A stretch of 64,000 bases of DNA from Zanthoxylum bungeanum (Eukaryota > Streptophyta > Magnoliopsida > Sapindales > Rutaceae). A program made the position numbers and the translations under genes. Shown piece after piece: positions 47,472-60,059 of this stretch. Location: positions 24,474-88,473 of the forward strand of contig SKCR01041701.1 of NCBI GenBank assembly GCA_019454045.1, written 5' to 3'. Under the pieces are notes generated by a model. The model made no database searches. It was not told where the DNA came from and saw only the letters and a program-made list of their open reading frames with translations. Positions within the stretch are counted from its first letter, which is position 1; each line of letters opens with the position of its first letter.

Positions 47472-48676
47472 TTATGGTTGAGGGTTCATGTGTGTGTTGG
47501 GTTGTTCTTTTTCTGGATTGGCTATTTTATGGGAGTCAATGAGGTTTTGGACCTCATGCCTAAGGCGGGTACAATTGTCGGTGTCATGGCCTTTTTCTTG
47601 ATGGAAGTGACAATACTGGTTTAGGTTGAGGTATGGTGGCACAGGGTTCGGAAATGGCCTAGGTTCCAAAGGTTTTAGAAGTCCTTGCATTTTCAGCTTT
47701 TCAAATACATTTGACAAAGGTCTAGCAAGATTGGAGAATCACCTGTTCTTGACGGTAGCGACCTCGGCAGTAGCGGGCTTGGTCTCAGAAGGCCCCCCAA
47801 AAGTTCTTCTATTCTGGCCATAAAACTTTCTGTTTTCAGCCTCTTCTTCCTCAATATCCATGATAGTTTCCCTCAATTGTCGAAAATCAGAAATCATCGA
47901 AGTCATCCTCCTTAGCTTACTATAAATAGAGGGTTTGGTGCCCTTGATGATCATTTTGATTTGGTCCTTCTCTGAGGGCCGAGTCTGCATTTTCAAAAGC
48001 TGACTTCTCCAGCGATCCACATACTCTTTGAAACTTTCCTCTGGCTTCTGCTTAGTGTTCTCCAAATCACGGAGTGACAAGTCAATCTCTAAGTCTGTAA
48101 CATACTGCTTCAGAAAAGCATCAGCTAGTTCCCTCCAATCTTCCTTAACCTTCTTCTCAAGGCTATGATAGCAAACCACAGGTGCCCCCTCGAGTGACAT
48201 CCCAAACATCTTTTGGACTTGGCGCTGTGATAGGCCTACTGAACTCATGACTGAGACATATTGCTGCAGATGGACTCTCTGGTCTCCATTCCCATTAAAC
48301 TTGGCCATGTTAGGCATTTTAAACTGAGCTGGCAGCTGTTCTCCGAAGGTCATTGCCTCATAATCTAACAACTCTTCATGTTTACCCCTTATTTTGCGGG
48401 TAACTGACTCAACCTGATCCCGAAGCTTCTGAAATTCTGCCTGAGACCCAATCATTTTGCCTGTCGCATACTCTGCCATGTCGTCATCAAAAGCGGGGAT
48501 ATCATCCCTCAACCCATTCGGAGGCTCCTCGCGCCTCACATTCTCAGAATTTCCCCCAGCACGGGGCACAGCCATATTTGCCATTGCAGTAGTCAGGGCT
48601 TGCAACTGTTCGGTAATCTTGGTGAATCATTTTCTAACTGATCTATCTGGGATACCTCGTTATCGGATGTACTCAT
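47472..48676 (-). pseudogene. Tat/Ogre-type gag, lightly broken
   Basis: The likely start is ATG at 48676 (MSTSDNEVSQIDQLEND). A one-base shift near 48615-48630 leads into the long frame 48602-47739, with the Tat-type capsid signature FKMPNMAKFNGNGD followed by HLQQYVSVM, then LADAFLKQY, then ESFKEYVDRWRS. A single TGA at 47739-47741 interrupts it, after which the same frame runs to 47472 through the knuckle-like YCHFHQEKGHDTDNCTRL and HEVQNLIDSHKI. Gag forms the virus-like particle; two lesions suggest recent decay. Confidence 0.9.
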
Positions 48677-49637
48677 ATCTTTTTACCGGTCTTTTAGTGA
48701 GTCTTCACTCTTCCCAACCCAACGGGAATCTATGATGGCATTTTAGAACACAATGGGTTAGCATGATGCATGTATGCATGAAATGTATGAGACGCATATG
48801 ATACAATGAATATATCAATTTATTAAAATTTTCATACAAATTGGCCCATCATCATTTTAGAAGCTTTTGGGCTAACTGTCATAGGAGTGAACTCGTCCTA
48901 GTTTAAATGGCCCAACAAGTTCACATCTCATGGCAAGAAGTCCAACCGTATCCAAATGATAATGTTCCTAAACATAAGCACAAAATGACCCATCAATATT
49001 TAGAAGTCTTTGGCCCAATCGTCATAAGATATGTTCTTGTCCCAGTTTAAATGGCCCAGCAAGTTCGCATTTCTGACGATAGTCCAACTGCATCCAAATG
49101 AGGATGGTCCATAAGCACATACTCAAGGAAATAATTGTTACTTTAACCATACAAACCCGGTCTATGGGTGGGTTCGCAAGAGTGTAGACAAAGGCTCTCA
49201 CCGGCGAAGGATGGCCCACAACTAGGCCTCCCCAATCAAGGGTTCGAGCAACCAAGTGAGCGCACCCTTTTTTATACACTAAGGTACGTGCCAATGAGCT
49301 ATGGTGTGTGACTGACTGTCAAATGGATTTCCCATTGTAGATTCCCCAGAGGGAGGGTGGAGCGAGGCTCTCTTAAGTACCCTAGCCTCTTAGGCTCTTA
49401 TCACTTGGTGACAGGAATAAACAACGAGTCCTCCAAATTAGTCCATCACAATAGGCTACGGGTAGATGGCTATATAGGTGCCTTCACAGCTTTTCCTTCT
49501 AGAAAGGTAGTGAATGAAGGAAGACACCAAACCATTACCTAGCCCGAAAATGCCTTTGATTAAACCCCCATTTTATCCACTATAGACACGGTCAATTAGA
49601 ACATAAATCCAAACATTACAAGACAATATTTTCGGGC
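48677..49637 (-). other. Leader of the Tat-like element
   Basis: Between the 5' LTR and gag. No ORF of note. The sequence ATGGCCCAACAAGTTC-type phrase occurs twice (48906 and 49050) in a duplicated block of about 150 bp. I could not identify the primer tRNA: the bases after the LTR read GCCCGAAAATATTG on the minus strand. Confidence 0.6.
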
Positions 49638-52600
49638 TGTAGGAAAACAGAAACTAGACGACGCATGCTGTCCCGGGCTCGCGGCCCGGTTGGGAGTACG
49701 GAGTAGCCCGCAAGGGACTAAACCGGAGAATAATGGAGTCGCCACCCGGTGTGAACCGGGAAAATGAGATTTAAGGCCGCACTCACCCCTCGCAAGGGAA
49801 GACCTCAAACCGTTGGGTTCGGAATGGTCCCTTACTTATGTCACTTGTAATGAAAGGATTCGTGTAATAATTTAATCAAGCTTAAGTAACACTTATTTCC
49901 AATAGTATCATGCTTCTAAATTCACATGCACAAAAATAAAACTTACACCTAAATTTGCATATATTTCACATCTAAGATTGCATGCTTGAAAGTACATCAA
50001 AGTAGCAACGAACATACAACTTCATTGGCATATTGTATTCATGGAAACACAAGCACACACTAACCACACAAGCACACATAAAGGCGAATCAAATAATGGC
50101 GAACATGTGATTTCATAGACATATCATAAACAAATAGCCATTACATGTCCATGCACAAATAAAAGAGTCAACTAAGTACATAATGCAAAAAGACACATAA
50201 GGATGCAATTAGGCATTAAAGTGAGCATGCTATGACGTGGTGCAAAGGAAGATAACTAATATGGACACAAGGACACATGTGAGCACTTTTCCAAGTGGTA
50301 CGTGGAATTGTATCCCAAGTACAGACCGCACTACCGTCCATTCGGAATCGGCTACGGAATTTATGTCTGGGTTTCCATCCGATATACCACAAGAAATGAT
50401 ACTTAAATGCTATTATAACATGGATATATGAATTGTAATACGTTAAGCCAAGACAGGGATAGATGATGCAATCAATAGATGAAAGACACGGCAAATATCG
50501 TGGTAAAGGTAGCCTTTTAGGTTTTTCTTCCCCCAAATGGAGAACCTTTTAATCCAACACAATAAGCCCATGCTCCTTTCGTTACAATGCGTACAAAGAT
50601 AAAGATAACTATATGAATTTTGTATACCCGATTGAATACATCTTACATTCAACCGAGTATATATCAACCGATGCGGCAAAACATCGTGGTAAAGGATCTT
50701 AACCCCTCCAAATAGGGGACCTTTAATCCGAATTACTAAGCCCATGCGCTCGAACGCATCATGCATACAAAAATAAAGACAATCATATCAAACTTAGTAT
50801 GCCTGATTGAACATATCGTACATCCAACCGAACACACATCAACCGGCGCGGCAAAGCATCGTGGTAAAATGATTTTAACCCCTCAAAATAGGGGACCTTT
50901 AATCCGACTTACTAAGCCCATGCGCTCGATCGCATTATGCATACAAAAATAAAGACAATCATATCAAACTTAATATGCCTGATTGAACATATCTTACATC
51001 TAACCGAACACACATCAACCGGCGCGGGAAAGTATCGTGGTAAAGGATTTTAACCCCTCCAAATAGGGGACCTTTAATCCGACTTACTAAGCCCATGCGC
51101 TCGATCGCATCATGCATAAACAAGTAACATGCGGAATTCAAATGACGAAAAATAAATAAATCAAAGCAACATGAAACAAAAGAAGATGATGTTTACTCAA
51201 GCGGTACGTGGAGTTGTATCCCGAGTACAGATCATACTACCGTCCATTCGGAATCGGCTATGAAATTTATGTCCGGGTTTCCATCCGATATACCGCGAGA
51301 GTTGACACATCTTTCATTTTATTCCAAAGCCACAACATACAATATTTCATAATACATGCATATTTATCTACTCAAGGGCCACAACATGCATTTCAACATA
51401 ACAATCATGCGAACAATACTCAATAAATAATGAAAATAAAATAGAAAACGAATGTGAAAAATACCCTCAGGTCTAACCTTTTATGTCGACTTTCGGACTC
51501 GCGTTTCACAGCCGTCGGAAGGGCTATCACACAGCAACTTTTATGGTTCACTGGTTTGCATTTTACCTTGCTGTTTCACTGCTCAAGCTACTGTTTGGCC
51601 TCCATTTTGCTGTTGTTTCCTCGCGGTTTCACTGCCGTATTGTTTCCGTATTTTGGTCACTATTTTTGGTGTTTTAGGCTACTATTTTGGTTCGATTTTG
51701 GGACTATTTTGGGCTAATCTGGGACTGTTTTAGGAGTGTTTGTGAGGGTAAAATCTGGCAGTGCAAGAGGGAGAGGCGTGTAGGTTTTAACTAGGTTTGA
51801 AGGCTGCTTTGTGGGGGTAGTTTCAGGGGTAATTTGGTGCGCTTATTTATGTATAATGAGTGAGACGTGGTTGCTGTGTTTTTTCGGTTAAGGGATTTTT
51901 GTTTCATGTGGCGTGAAGGGTTATAGCTTTGTTCAGGGGGTGGTGAAGCAGTGTGGGGAAGTAACGTGCAGGGGCTACGTGGAGTTTGGTGATTGCGTGG
52001 AGTGAAGGCTTGGCAAAGGTGTGAAAATGGCGCTTGAGTGAGGGTTGTTGCGTGATCAGGGGGTATGCGTGAAGGGCAAAGACGTTAGGGGCAGTTACTT
52101 ACGTGAAGGTCTGAGCGTGTGGCTTGGTATGTTATGCTTAGCGTGGGTGGAGGTTTCGTTCGATTGATGAAGGGTTATGCGTGTGGCTGTGTGTGAGAGT
52201 AAAGAGTTGTGTTTAATGGCTTGAGTGGCTGTTAACGTGAATGGGCAGGTGTTGGCAATGAGTTGTGGCGTTTAGCGTGAGGAGGCAAGTGTTGTTAATG
52301 TGTTCTTTAGGGAGTGGCATGCATGGGTGGCAGTGGATTTGTTAGTGGGTCGTAGCTCGGTTGAATGAAGGGGTAAAAGGGCGAGAGGGATGGATGAGAG
52401 AATAGGGTTTCTTTTTTTTGTTTATGCCGTGTGAGAGAGAGAATTGGGCGTGAATTCAGAGAGAGGGCAAGGCTTGGTTTGGCTTTGTTTATATAGAAGA
52501 GGGCTAGGGCTTCCCCTTGTCTCACAAGGAAGGGATTTGATTTTGTGTTGAGCAAGGAAAGTCAAAGATTGATGGGGGACAAATTTGGTTTAGATTAGGA

Positions 52601-53216
52601 ATACAATATATTTAATTTGTTATGATTGATTTTAATTAGGCATGATATTTGTTAAGTTGGGTATATAATATATTTGATTTATCTTTATTAGGCATGCAAT
52701 TTCTTTAATTTGTGTAAGTATTTTATTATTTTGGTAGGTGATTATTTAGATTTTATTTGTTTTATTTAATTACACATGTGTTAAATATATATTTAATTAA
52801 TTTTTTTTATTTAATTTGGTATATGATTTAATTAATTATTTTATTTAATTTGGGTTGTATTTTGAGGGCATTGGGCGTGTGGGCTTCCCTTGGGCGTGAG
52901 TGGGCTTGGCTTGGTGGGTTTGGTTTGTGTGGGCTAGGTGTGTGGGCTTGCGGGGGTTTTAGGTCAAGGCTAAGGGGTTTGCGGGGGTTTTGGGCCGAGG
53001 TTAAATGGTTTGCGGATTTTTTTTAGGGTAAATGTGCTTTAAAACGGAGGTCCACCAGCGAGCCCGAAGATAAACAAGCGAGTAAAATTCGACAAAGTAC
53101 TGATTTCCATCTTTTCCCTTCCGACGTCCGTTTCCCGCGGCTTCCGTGACTTAAAAGGTAGTGCCTCCAAATGAGACTCATCATCGGGTTTCACATGCAA
53201 AAATGCAATGCCTACA
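49638..53216 (-). repeat. 5' LTR of the Tat-like element
   Basis: 3579 bp, partner of 42054-45632. Includes the 175-bp repeat array and a minus-strand TATA box near 52485-52495. Ends at the CATAG target duplication. Confidence 0.95.
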
Positions 53217-53337
53217 CATAGCTTAACTTTTCGAACTCCAAGACAAAGTGAATGTTCTTTTCCCACTCAAAGTAGTTCTCGGCTCCTTTTAGTTTATTAG
53301 AATCCAAAAGCCATATCAATAGATTTGCTGCAGCCAT
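53217..53337 (-). pseudogene. Copia_B gag N-terminus
   Basis: ATG at 53337-53335 opens MAAANLLIWLLDSNKLKG and then NYFEWEKNIHFVLEFEKLS, the typical N-terminus of plant copia gag. It is cut by the Tat-like element at 53216 and continues at 42053. Confidence 0.88.
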
Positions 53338-54076
53338 CTATAAGATAATATTTTAAATAGTAGCAGAACATTTTTCATTTTCAAATAATAACACTAATTG
53401 ATTATGTAATTTTAAATCTGTTAGTGCCCTCCCACTACTTTACGTAATTTCGTAATCTCTCTAAACGGAAAAATAGAAACTTGACTATCACAATTTCATA
53501 GCGGGAAATGGATCCCATGAAATTTACTCCAGCCTCACACTAATGACGATCTTGGCCTTTATAAACCCATTAAGTAGACCTCTAAGGTCAATCATATTCA
53601 TGTAACTCCTAGTTTGGTCCTGAACCGTTTCTTATCCTCACACTAATGACGATCTCGGATTAAGACGTGTTCTAGGTGTATACTTGTCAATATGTACTAA
53701 TGAGCTTCGTATGTACATCCTCACAATAATGATGGTATTGGGTGACTGCGCTAACTCATCACGCTACATCTAATGTTATACCCTCACACTAATGAAGATC
53801 TTGGGCATAAGTAGTAAGAACTCATTCATCTCCGTATTGATAAGAAAGACCTTCCAATAAAGGCTCCAGCATTACTAATACTATTACTTAAAATAAAGTA
53901 ATCACCTAATCATGGAAGATTTATGACAATCAAGTCATTAACATAAATAAGTCAAAATTTTAATATAAAACATACAATACATTTCCAATATGACTTATGC
54001 ATAATTAAATTAAAATACAGAGGCATAGATTTAATTACATGTCAAACATGCAACATGTGTTGTGTGGTTAAGTCTT
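53338..54076 (-). other. Copia_B leader with a recurring 24-nt motif
   Basis: Non-coding leader between primer site and gag. The plus-strand phrase CCTCACACTAATGACGATCT occurs about four times with small changes (near 53535, 53637, 53728 and 53783), spaced about 55-105 bp. Confidence 0.7.
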
Positions 54077-54089
54077 GTTACTGATACCA
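54077..54089 (-). promoter_or_regulatory. Copia_B primer binding site
   Basis: Minus strand TGGTATCAGTAAC, three bases after the LTR end CCCAACA; a variant of the tRNA-iMet site TGGTATCAGAGC. Confidence 0.88.
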
Positions 54090-54092
54090 TTC

Positions 54093-56569
54093 TGTTGGGA
54101 CGGATGTGGAATCCCTAGGGTCGGATCGGTGCCCCATGTAGCGGAAGTGGGTCTAAACCATAGATGTATAGTATTGGTGTATTTTTAAAATATTTTATTT
54201 AACACTACATTTTGTTTCAAGTCCGTAGGACAAAACGGGGACCAAAACGGAGTTTGAAAACTCTGAAACGGAGAAAATGAATTTTCAGTATGTATTAGCT
54301 CTCCACGTCGTGACGCGAAATCTTGGGCGTCTAGACGCTCCAAAGTGCGAGAGCAACTACGAGAGATGAACGTCTCTGCATCGTGACGCGGAAAGGTGTG
54401 CGTCGTGATGCTCCTAGGTCTGATGCTCGGTGTCGCTACGCTGAGAGGTCAGAGTCGCGATGCTGCCCTAGGTAGTGAGCATTTTCTACTTTAAACTAAT
54501 ACTAAACACTTCCAATTTTCTCCTAACACTTCAAATACACCTAAAATCGAATTTTAGCTTCATAACCACCATCAACACATGTTATACAACTAGCATACAT
54601 GTATTCTAAATACTTATATGAATTTGTTTGAATCAAAACACAAACCAATCTAGAATCCCACTATGAAATGTCTCATTAACAATTCTAGTTCATCCAAAGG
54701 TGGTCAAGTGATTCTAGAATGGTTGCCATAGCTCTAAGTTTTAATCTAGAGTTCCAAACTCTTATTAATTGTTCGATGTCCAATATGAACATCTTTGACC
54801 TAATTAACAAGCATATTATGTTTATACTTCCAAAGCATCCTAACACAATTTATTAGCCTTATTTCAACTTTAAGCTATGTAATCATGTATCTAATACATA
54901 ATTCATCACTATATATCTCACTAATGAAGAACATAGCTTAGGAAAAGTTTAAACATTACCTAGTAAGCTTGATACAAAGATCCAAGCTCATTCTCTTGTT
55001 GAAATGGTTAGAGAACTTCCAAGGTTTGCAAGCTCGACTTCAAGATCCAATCTTGATTCCAATACTAGCAAGCTTCACTCCAAGATCCAATCTTGATTTC
55101 TCCTAGATGAAATATTGTAAAGATCTTATAAAGCTTCTCTAAATACTTCTGTAACTTAGGCTAATTTCTCCAAGAATTGCTTGTACTTAGCTTTCTCAAA
55201 CTCAATTAAAACCTTTCTCAAACTTGCTATTTATAGCAAAACTTAGGTAATTTTTAATTAATAAAAGTTCTAATCAACTTTTATGTGGGCTTAATCTAAT
55301 TTTTCCAAATATGTATAATTAGGTGTGACTAATCACATTTGTCTACTACTTTGATTTAATCTAATTTAATCAAGAAAATGATTAGTAAATGGATTAGTTC
55401 AATGTTTGACACTTTGATTTAATCCAATTAAATCAAGCCAAAAACACCTATAATTACATATTTGTATTTACCAAAATATCCTCAAATGTTAGATATATTT
55501 ATGAATTTACAATTAAGCCATTGTGTAATTATTAAATTAATCCAATTAGGTCAAAGTAAATAATCAATGTTATCCCATAACACTTAATTATCTTAGTTGA
55601 TAATTATAATATCGAATATTATCTTTTATAAAAAAATAATTAGCTACCCAAGTGCTCAACGAGTACACTTCAACATGAAACGACCTTTCTGAACTATACA
55701 AGTCGAGGTCATCACATATGTTTATCAATCCCTCTATCGTAGGCTATCCTAGTTGTGCTTAGGAAACATAGAATACACTGTCAAGTTTCCAAAGCGCACA
55801 TATCATGTCGACATGTCCATGAATCTTTACAAATGATGCAATCCACCCTAGGTGATCGGTTTGGACAAAGTCTTAAGAATCGTGACTTACTCACATGGAT
55901 ACCTAAACCCTTTATGGTACACATACGGGCCGACGGATCCTATCTTGATTCACACTTGATTAACGAGTGCATCGGTCCACACCCAACGAACATCTAGAGG
56001 CCAGACCATGAAAGGTTTCTGACATACATGGCATCAAAGTGTGGAAGATCTCACATAAAATCAATGTTATCCTATAGTCAAAGGATCACATATGCTACTC
56101 GACTCGAGGAGATTCCTATTGATGGTGGTGTGTACTTCCAACTATTAGGGAATCACATGTGTGTTATTCAGTATTCGGTCCAACCAATATCCACACGTCT
56201 ATACGAGCTTCCAATGCTCATGGTACATCATGTTAAACTATTGGAACTCCAATTCCAATATACAACATGTGCTAGTCTTGTAAGTTATAGGAATTTGACT
56301 GTATTCCAAAACCAACGACTATGAATATTTTCTTTAAGAATAGTTTATAACAGTAATACTTATCCAAATGTCAGACCACCTAGTGTCCATTATTACTACA
56401 TGACTATTATAAGGTCGATGTCATTCTTAGCATATTTATACATCAATCTAATATGCATAATGACAATACCATTAATAAGATATGAAATGAAAATGTAGTT
56501 ATTTTATCAATAAATAATAAACTATATAATACATTGTTCGGATTGGCCCTCCAAGCACTAACTCCAACA
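54093..56569 (-). repeat. Copia_B 5' LTR
   Basis: 2477 bp, reading TGTTGGAGTTAGTGC...CGTCCCAACA on the minus strand. It lies inside an older LTR of the same family: the older copy resumes at 56570 with ACACATGTTATA, which matches 54572 inside this LTR. Confidence 0.9.
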
Positions 56570-59442
56570 AACACATGTTATAAAATAAACATAAATATAT
56601 TTGAAATACATATATGTATTACTTTGAATCGAAATACAAACCAAATTAGAATCCCATAAAGAAGTGATTCATGAATAATTTTAGGTCACTTAAAGATGGT
56701 CAAGTGATTCTAGAATGGTAGCCATAGCTCCAAGCTTTCATCTAGAGTTCCAAATTCAAATTTTATGTTCCATATCGAACATGAACATATTTGACCAAAT
56801 TACAAGCATATTGTGTTTATGTTTCCAAAGCATTCTGACATGATCCAAGCCATGCATGGAGCATCAAAAGACATGACCTCAACATAATCAAAGGACTTGA
56901 CCTCAATGGAGCATTGCAAGTCATACCAGATGGACGCGCCAGTAATTCTGAAATCAAGCATATTTTTGACGAATGAAGCTGAATCAAGCCCAACACCAAA
57001 TATTCGAGTTATACAAAGCTTAATGGGTTTGAGACATATCATTTGGGTATTATAACAATGAGCCCACGAAATTTGGAGAATTTTGTGCAAAAGGGACGAT
57101 TTTGTCATTTTAGGAAAAGTTGCCTCTTTTGTTGACTTTTTGGATTTTTCATTGATTTGTTGACTTAGTTAGGTCATTTGTAACTAAGTTAGCTAAGTCA
57201 TGTAGTTAGTTTTGATTAGAACCAAATAGTTAGCAAAAAGGACCTAATAGGCATTATTGTAAAAGTTATGTCTTTTGTTGACTTTTTATTTTTGATCTTT
57301 TTGCCACTTGCATAAAGATCTTGGTGGGGATATTTGTAATATTTGGTAAATGACTACTTAGGGCTTTAGCTTTATGTAACCATTGGGTAGTTTTAGAACC
57401 TTTTGGTTTTTTTACCTTTTGAAGGGCATTTTAGTAAATTTGCCTTATCCTACATATTGTAAACTTTGTCTTCTTCAATAATAACTTACAAATTTCGAAT
57501 TTCTTCAAAGAAAAATGGCTATGGCCGAATTTCAAGCTTAAGGAGGGATTCCCCTTTGTTTCAGCTTTGACTTATCTAAGGCGTGGCAACCTTGGTGGCG
57601 TCTCCGTGCTAGCAGAATACTGCAAGGAATCATCTTAAGGGTTCTCAAAGATATGTTCTTTGTGGGTCTTCTTTGTGGCCTTGGAAGGGTTTTGTTCCTA
57701 CAAAATCAAATTCGCGGTGCTTGGGGTTCTATCCGTTGTGAGGGGTTTGCTTGGCCTTAAACATCCAAGTGAGTTCCGGTTCACATTCATACACAATTTA
57801 TTACCCTACTTCCAAATTCAAGCTATATTATTATGTATCAAATACAAAAACATAGCTTATGAGAGAATATCAAACTTACCTAGCAAGTTTGAACCAAAGA
57901 TCTAATCTCCTTCTCCTTGTTGAAAAATGTAGAGAACTTCCAATGCTTCTCTAAACGCTTCTTTAGGCTAATTTTTCTCAGGCTTTGGCTTAATGAAAAA
58001 CTTGCTCAAACTTGCCTATTATAGCCAAAGTTATGCAATTTTTAATTAATTAAATTTCTAATCAACTTTTATGTGGGCTTAATCCAATTTGACCAAATAT
58101 GCATTTTAGGTGTAACTAATCAACTTTGTCTACCACTTTGATTTAATCCAATTAAATCTAGACAAAGTTAACCATTTGATTAGTTCATTATCTACCACTT
58201 TGATTTAATCCAATTAAATCAAACCAAATACACCTATTATTATAAATTTTATAATTACCAAAATATCCTCCAATGGTAGAGATATTTATGAAATTATAAC
58301 AAAGTCCTTATATGATTTTGGATTAATCAAATTAATTCCAATAGGTCAAGTAAATAATTAATGTTATCCAATAATATTCAGTTACTTTGATTGATAATTA
58401 TAATATCAAACATTATTTATTATCAACTATTATCGGCTACCCAAGTGCTCAACGAGTACACTTCATATTGTGGGACTCTCAAAGTTCAGACATGTTCATC
58501 ATATAAGTCTAGCTCATATGTACGCAATTTGACCACCTTCGAATTTGCGAAGAACACGAATGACCTTTCTGAACTATACAAGTCGAGGTCATCACATATG
58601 TTTAACAATCCATCCATCGTAGGCTATTCGAGTTGTGCTTAGGAAACATAGATTACACCGTCAAGTTTCCAAGGTGCACATCTAATATTTTCGATGTGTC
58701 CACGATTCTTTACAACTAATCAGACCACCATTTCTGATATATATGCGATCAACCCTAGGTGATTGGCTTTGGCTAAATTTGTAAGAATCGTGACTTACTC
58801 ACACTGATACTTTAACCTGTTATGGTACACATACGGGCTGAAAGGATCCTATCTTGATACACACTTGATTAATGAGTGTAACGGTCCATACTTAACGAAC
58901 ATCTAGCAGTCAGACTATGAAAGGTCTCTGACACACATGACATCAAAGTATGGATGATCACATAAAAAATCAATGTTATCTTATAGTCAAATGATCACAT
59001 ATGCTACTCGACTCGAGGAGATTCCTATTGACAGTGATGTGTACTTCCAACTATTAGAAATCACATATGAGTCATTTAGTATTCGCTCCAATAAATACCC
59101 ACATGTCTAATCGAGCTTCCCTTACTCATGGTCCACTTGGTTAGACCATCAGGACTCCAATTCCAATATACGACATGTGCTAGTCTTATAGGTTATAGGA
59201 ATTCGACTGTATTCCAAAATCAACGACTATGAATATTTACTTTAAGAATAATTTATAATAATAATACTATTTTAAGGTCGATGTCATTCTCATCATATTT
59301 AAATATCAAACTAATATGCATTATGACATAATAATTACCATTAAAAAGGTTGAAATGGAAATGTAGTTATTTTATTAATAAATAATAAAATATAATGTAC
59401 AATATATTATTTGGATTGGCGCTCCAAGTTCCAACTCCAACA
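56570..59442 (-). repeat. Older Copia_B LTR, truncated and interrupted
   Basis: Matches 54572-56569 in the same order (CAAGTGATTCTAGAATGGT, ACTTTGATTTAATCCAATTA, AGTGCTCAACGAGTACACTTCA, GGTCATCACATATGTTTA and so on) but is more diverged. It ends ACTCCAACA at 59442 against host DNA. The part matching 54093-54571 is missing because the younger element inserted here. A solo LTR (56836-57783) interrupts it. Confidence 0.85.
56836..57783. repeat. Solo LTR of another family, in the old Copia_B LTR
   Basis: 948 bp, TGACATGATCC to CCGGTTCA, flanked by a perfect 5-bp duplication CATTC (56831-56835, 57784-57788). The host LTR sequence resumes exactly (CCAAAGCATTC / ACACAATTTATTA, compare 54832-54855). 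No coding. Family not identified; probably Ty3-type. Confidence 0.85.
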
Positions 59443-60059
59443 ATGGATACACTAGATGATTTCTTTGCTTGGTCAACTTTCTTAATAACCATTGGATGTG
59501 ATGCCAATTTCCATGGAGCATTGTTTATTGTTTGATTATCAGAGCTCATATGCCTTTAATCCTGAGTTTTTAAAATGATTAAAGTAGTTATGTATTCCTT
59601 TCCACTTTTACTATATTATTGAACTATGCTATTAAATGTCATAGGCGGTACTTGGACGACTTGAACTATCAAAACTCATTTTCCTGCCTACATACTTTTG
59701 ACAAGATAGCTAGTCGACCCGTCTTTTGACAACATAGCTAGCTGAACCACCCTTACACTGGTAAAAAACAATTATGTTGGGCGACGCTTGAACGGGTTGA
59801 ACTATCAAAATACTATATCCTGTTTACCACCATTGACAGCTTAATTGATCATGAAATAGGAATTGTACTTAGTATCGTTCATGTTGAAAATTTTTGTATC
59901 TCTAGTATGATTACTATCTACAACGCTGAGGCTTCATTGGTCTTTATAAAAGATACATTCAAATGTATTTAGGTTAACTAGCAAGTTTTGATATGCAAGT
60001 ATTGTTTGGTGATCTCTATTAGTCATTTCTTTCTAGTTTTTCTTGTCGGATATTATTGT
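59443..60059 (+). repeat. Host flank, copy B (first part)
   Basis: Second copy of the DNA downstream of the bZIP gene, matching 8767-9125 (GATGATTTCTTTGCTTGGT, CCATGGAGCATT, AAATGTATTTAGGTTAAC, CAAGTTTTGATATGCAAGTATT). An extra block at 59590-59850 with a repeated phrase about GACAAGATAGCTAG is not in copy A. The SIRE-like LTR cuts it at 60060. Confidence 0.75.

Larger units (their letters stand above)
42054..53216 (-). mobile_element. Gag-only Tat-like Ty3 element (TR-GAG type)
   Basis: An 11,163-bp element with two LTRs of identical length (3579 bp: 42054-45632 and 49638-53216), TG...CA ends and a perfect target duplication CATAG (42049-42053, 53217-53221). The polypurine tract at 45633-45650 places it on the minus strand. 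The 4-kb interior encodes only gag (47472-48676) and long arrays of short tandem repeats; no protease, reverse transcriptase or integrase is present. The LTRs look nearly identical, so this is one of the younger insertions. Movement would need enzymes from a related autonomous element. Confidence 0.93.
33027..56569 (-). mobile_element. Copia_B, Ty1/copia element fragmented by later insertions
   Basis: A minus-strand element. Its 5' LTR is at 54093-56569 and its primer site at 54077-54089. Gag starts at 53337 and is cut by the Tat-like element at 42054-53216, resumes at 42053-41428, is cut again by the LOG-bearing element at 33830-41427, and resumes at 33829 with zinc knuckle, protease and the start of integrase. 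It ends where Gypsy_A inserted (33026). Reverse transcriptase, RNase H and the 3' LTR are not in this window next to it. Confidence 0.85.
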
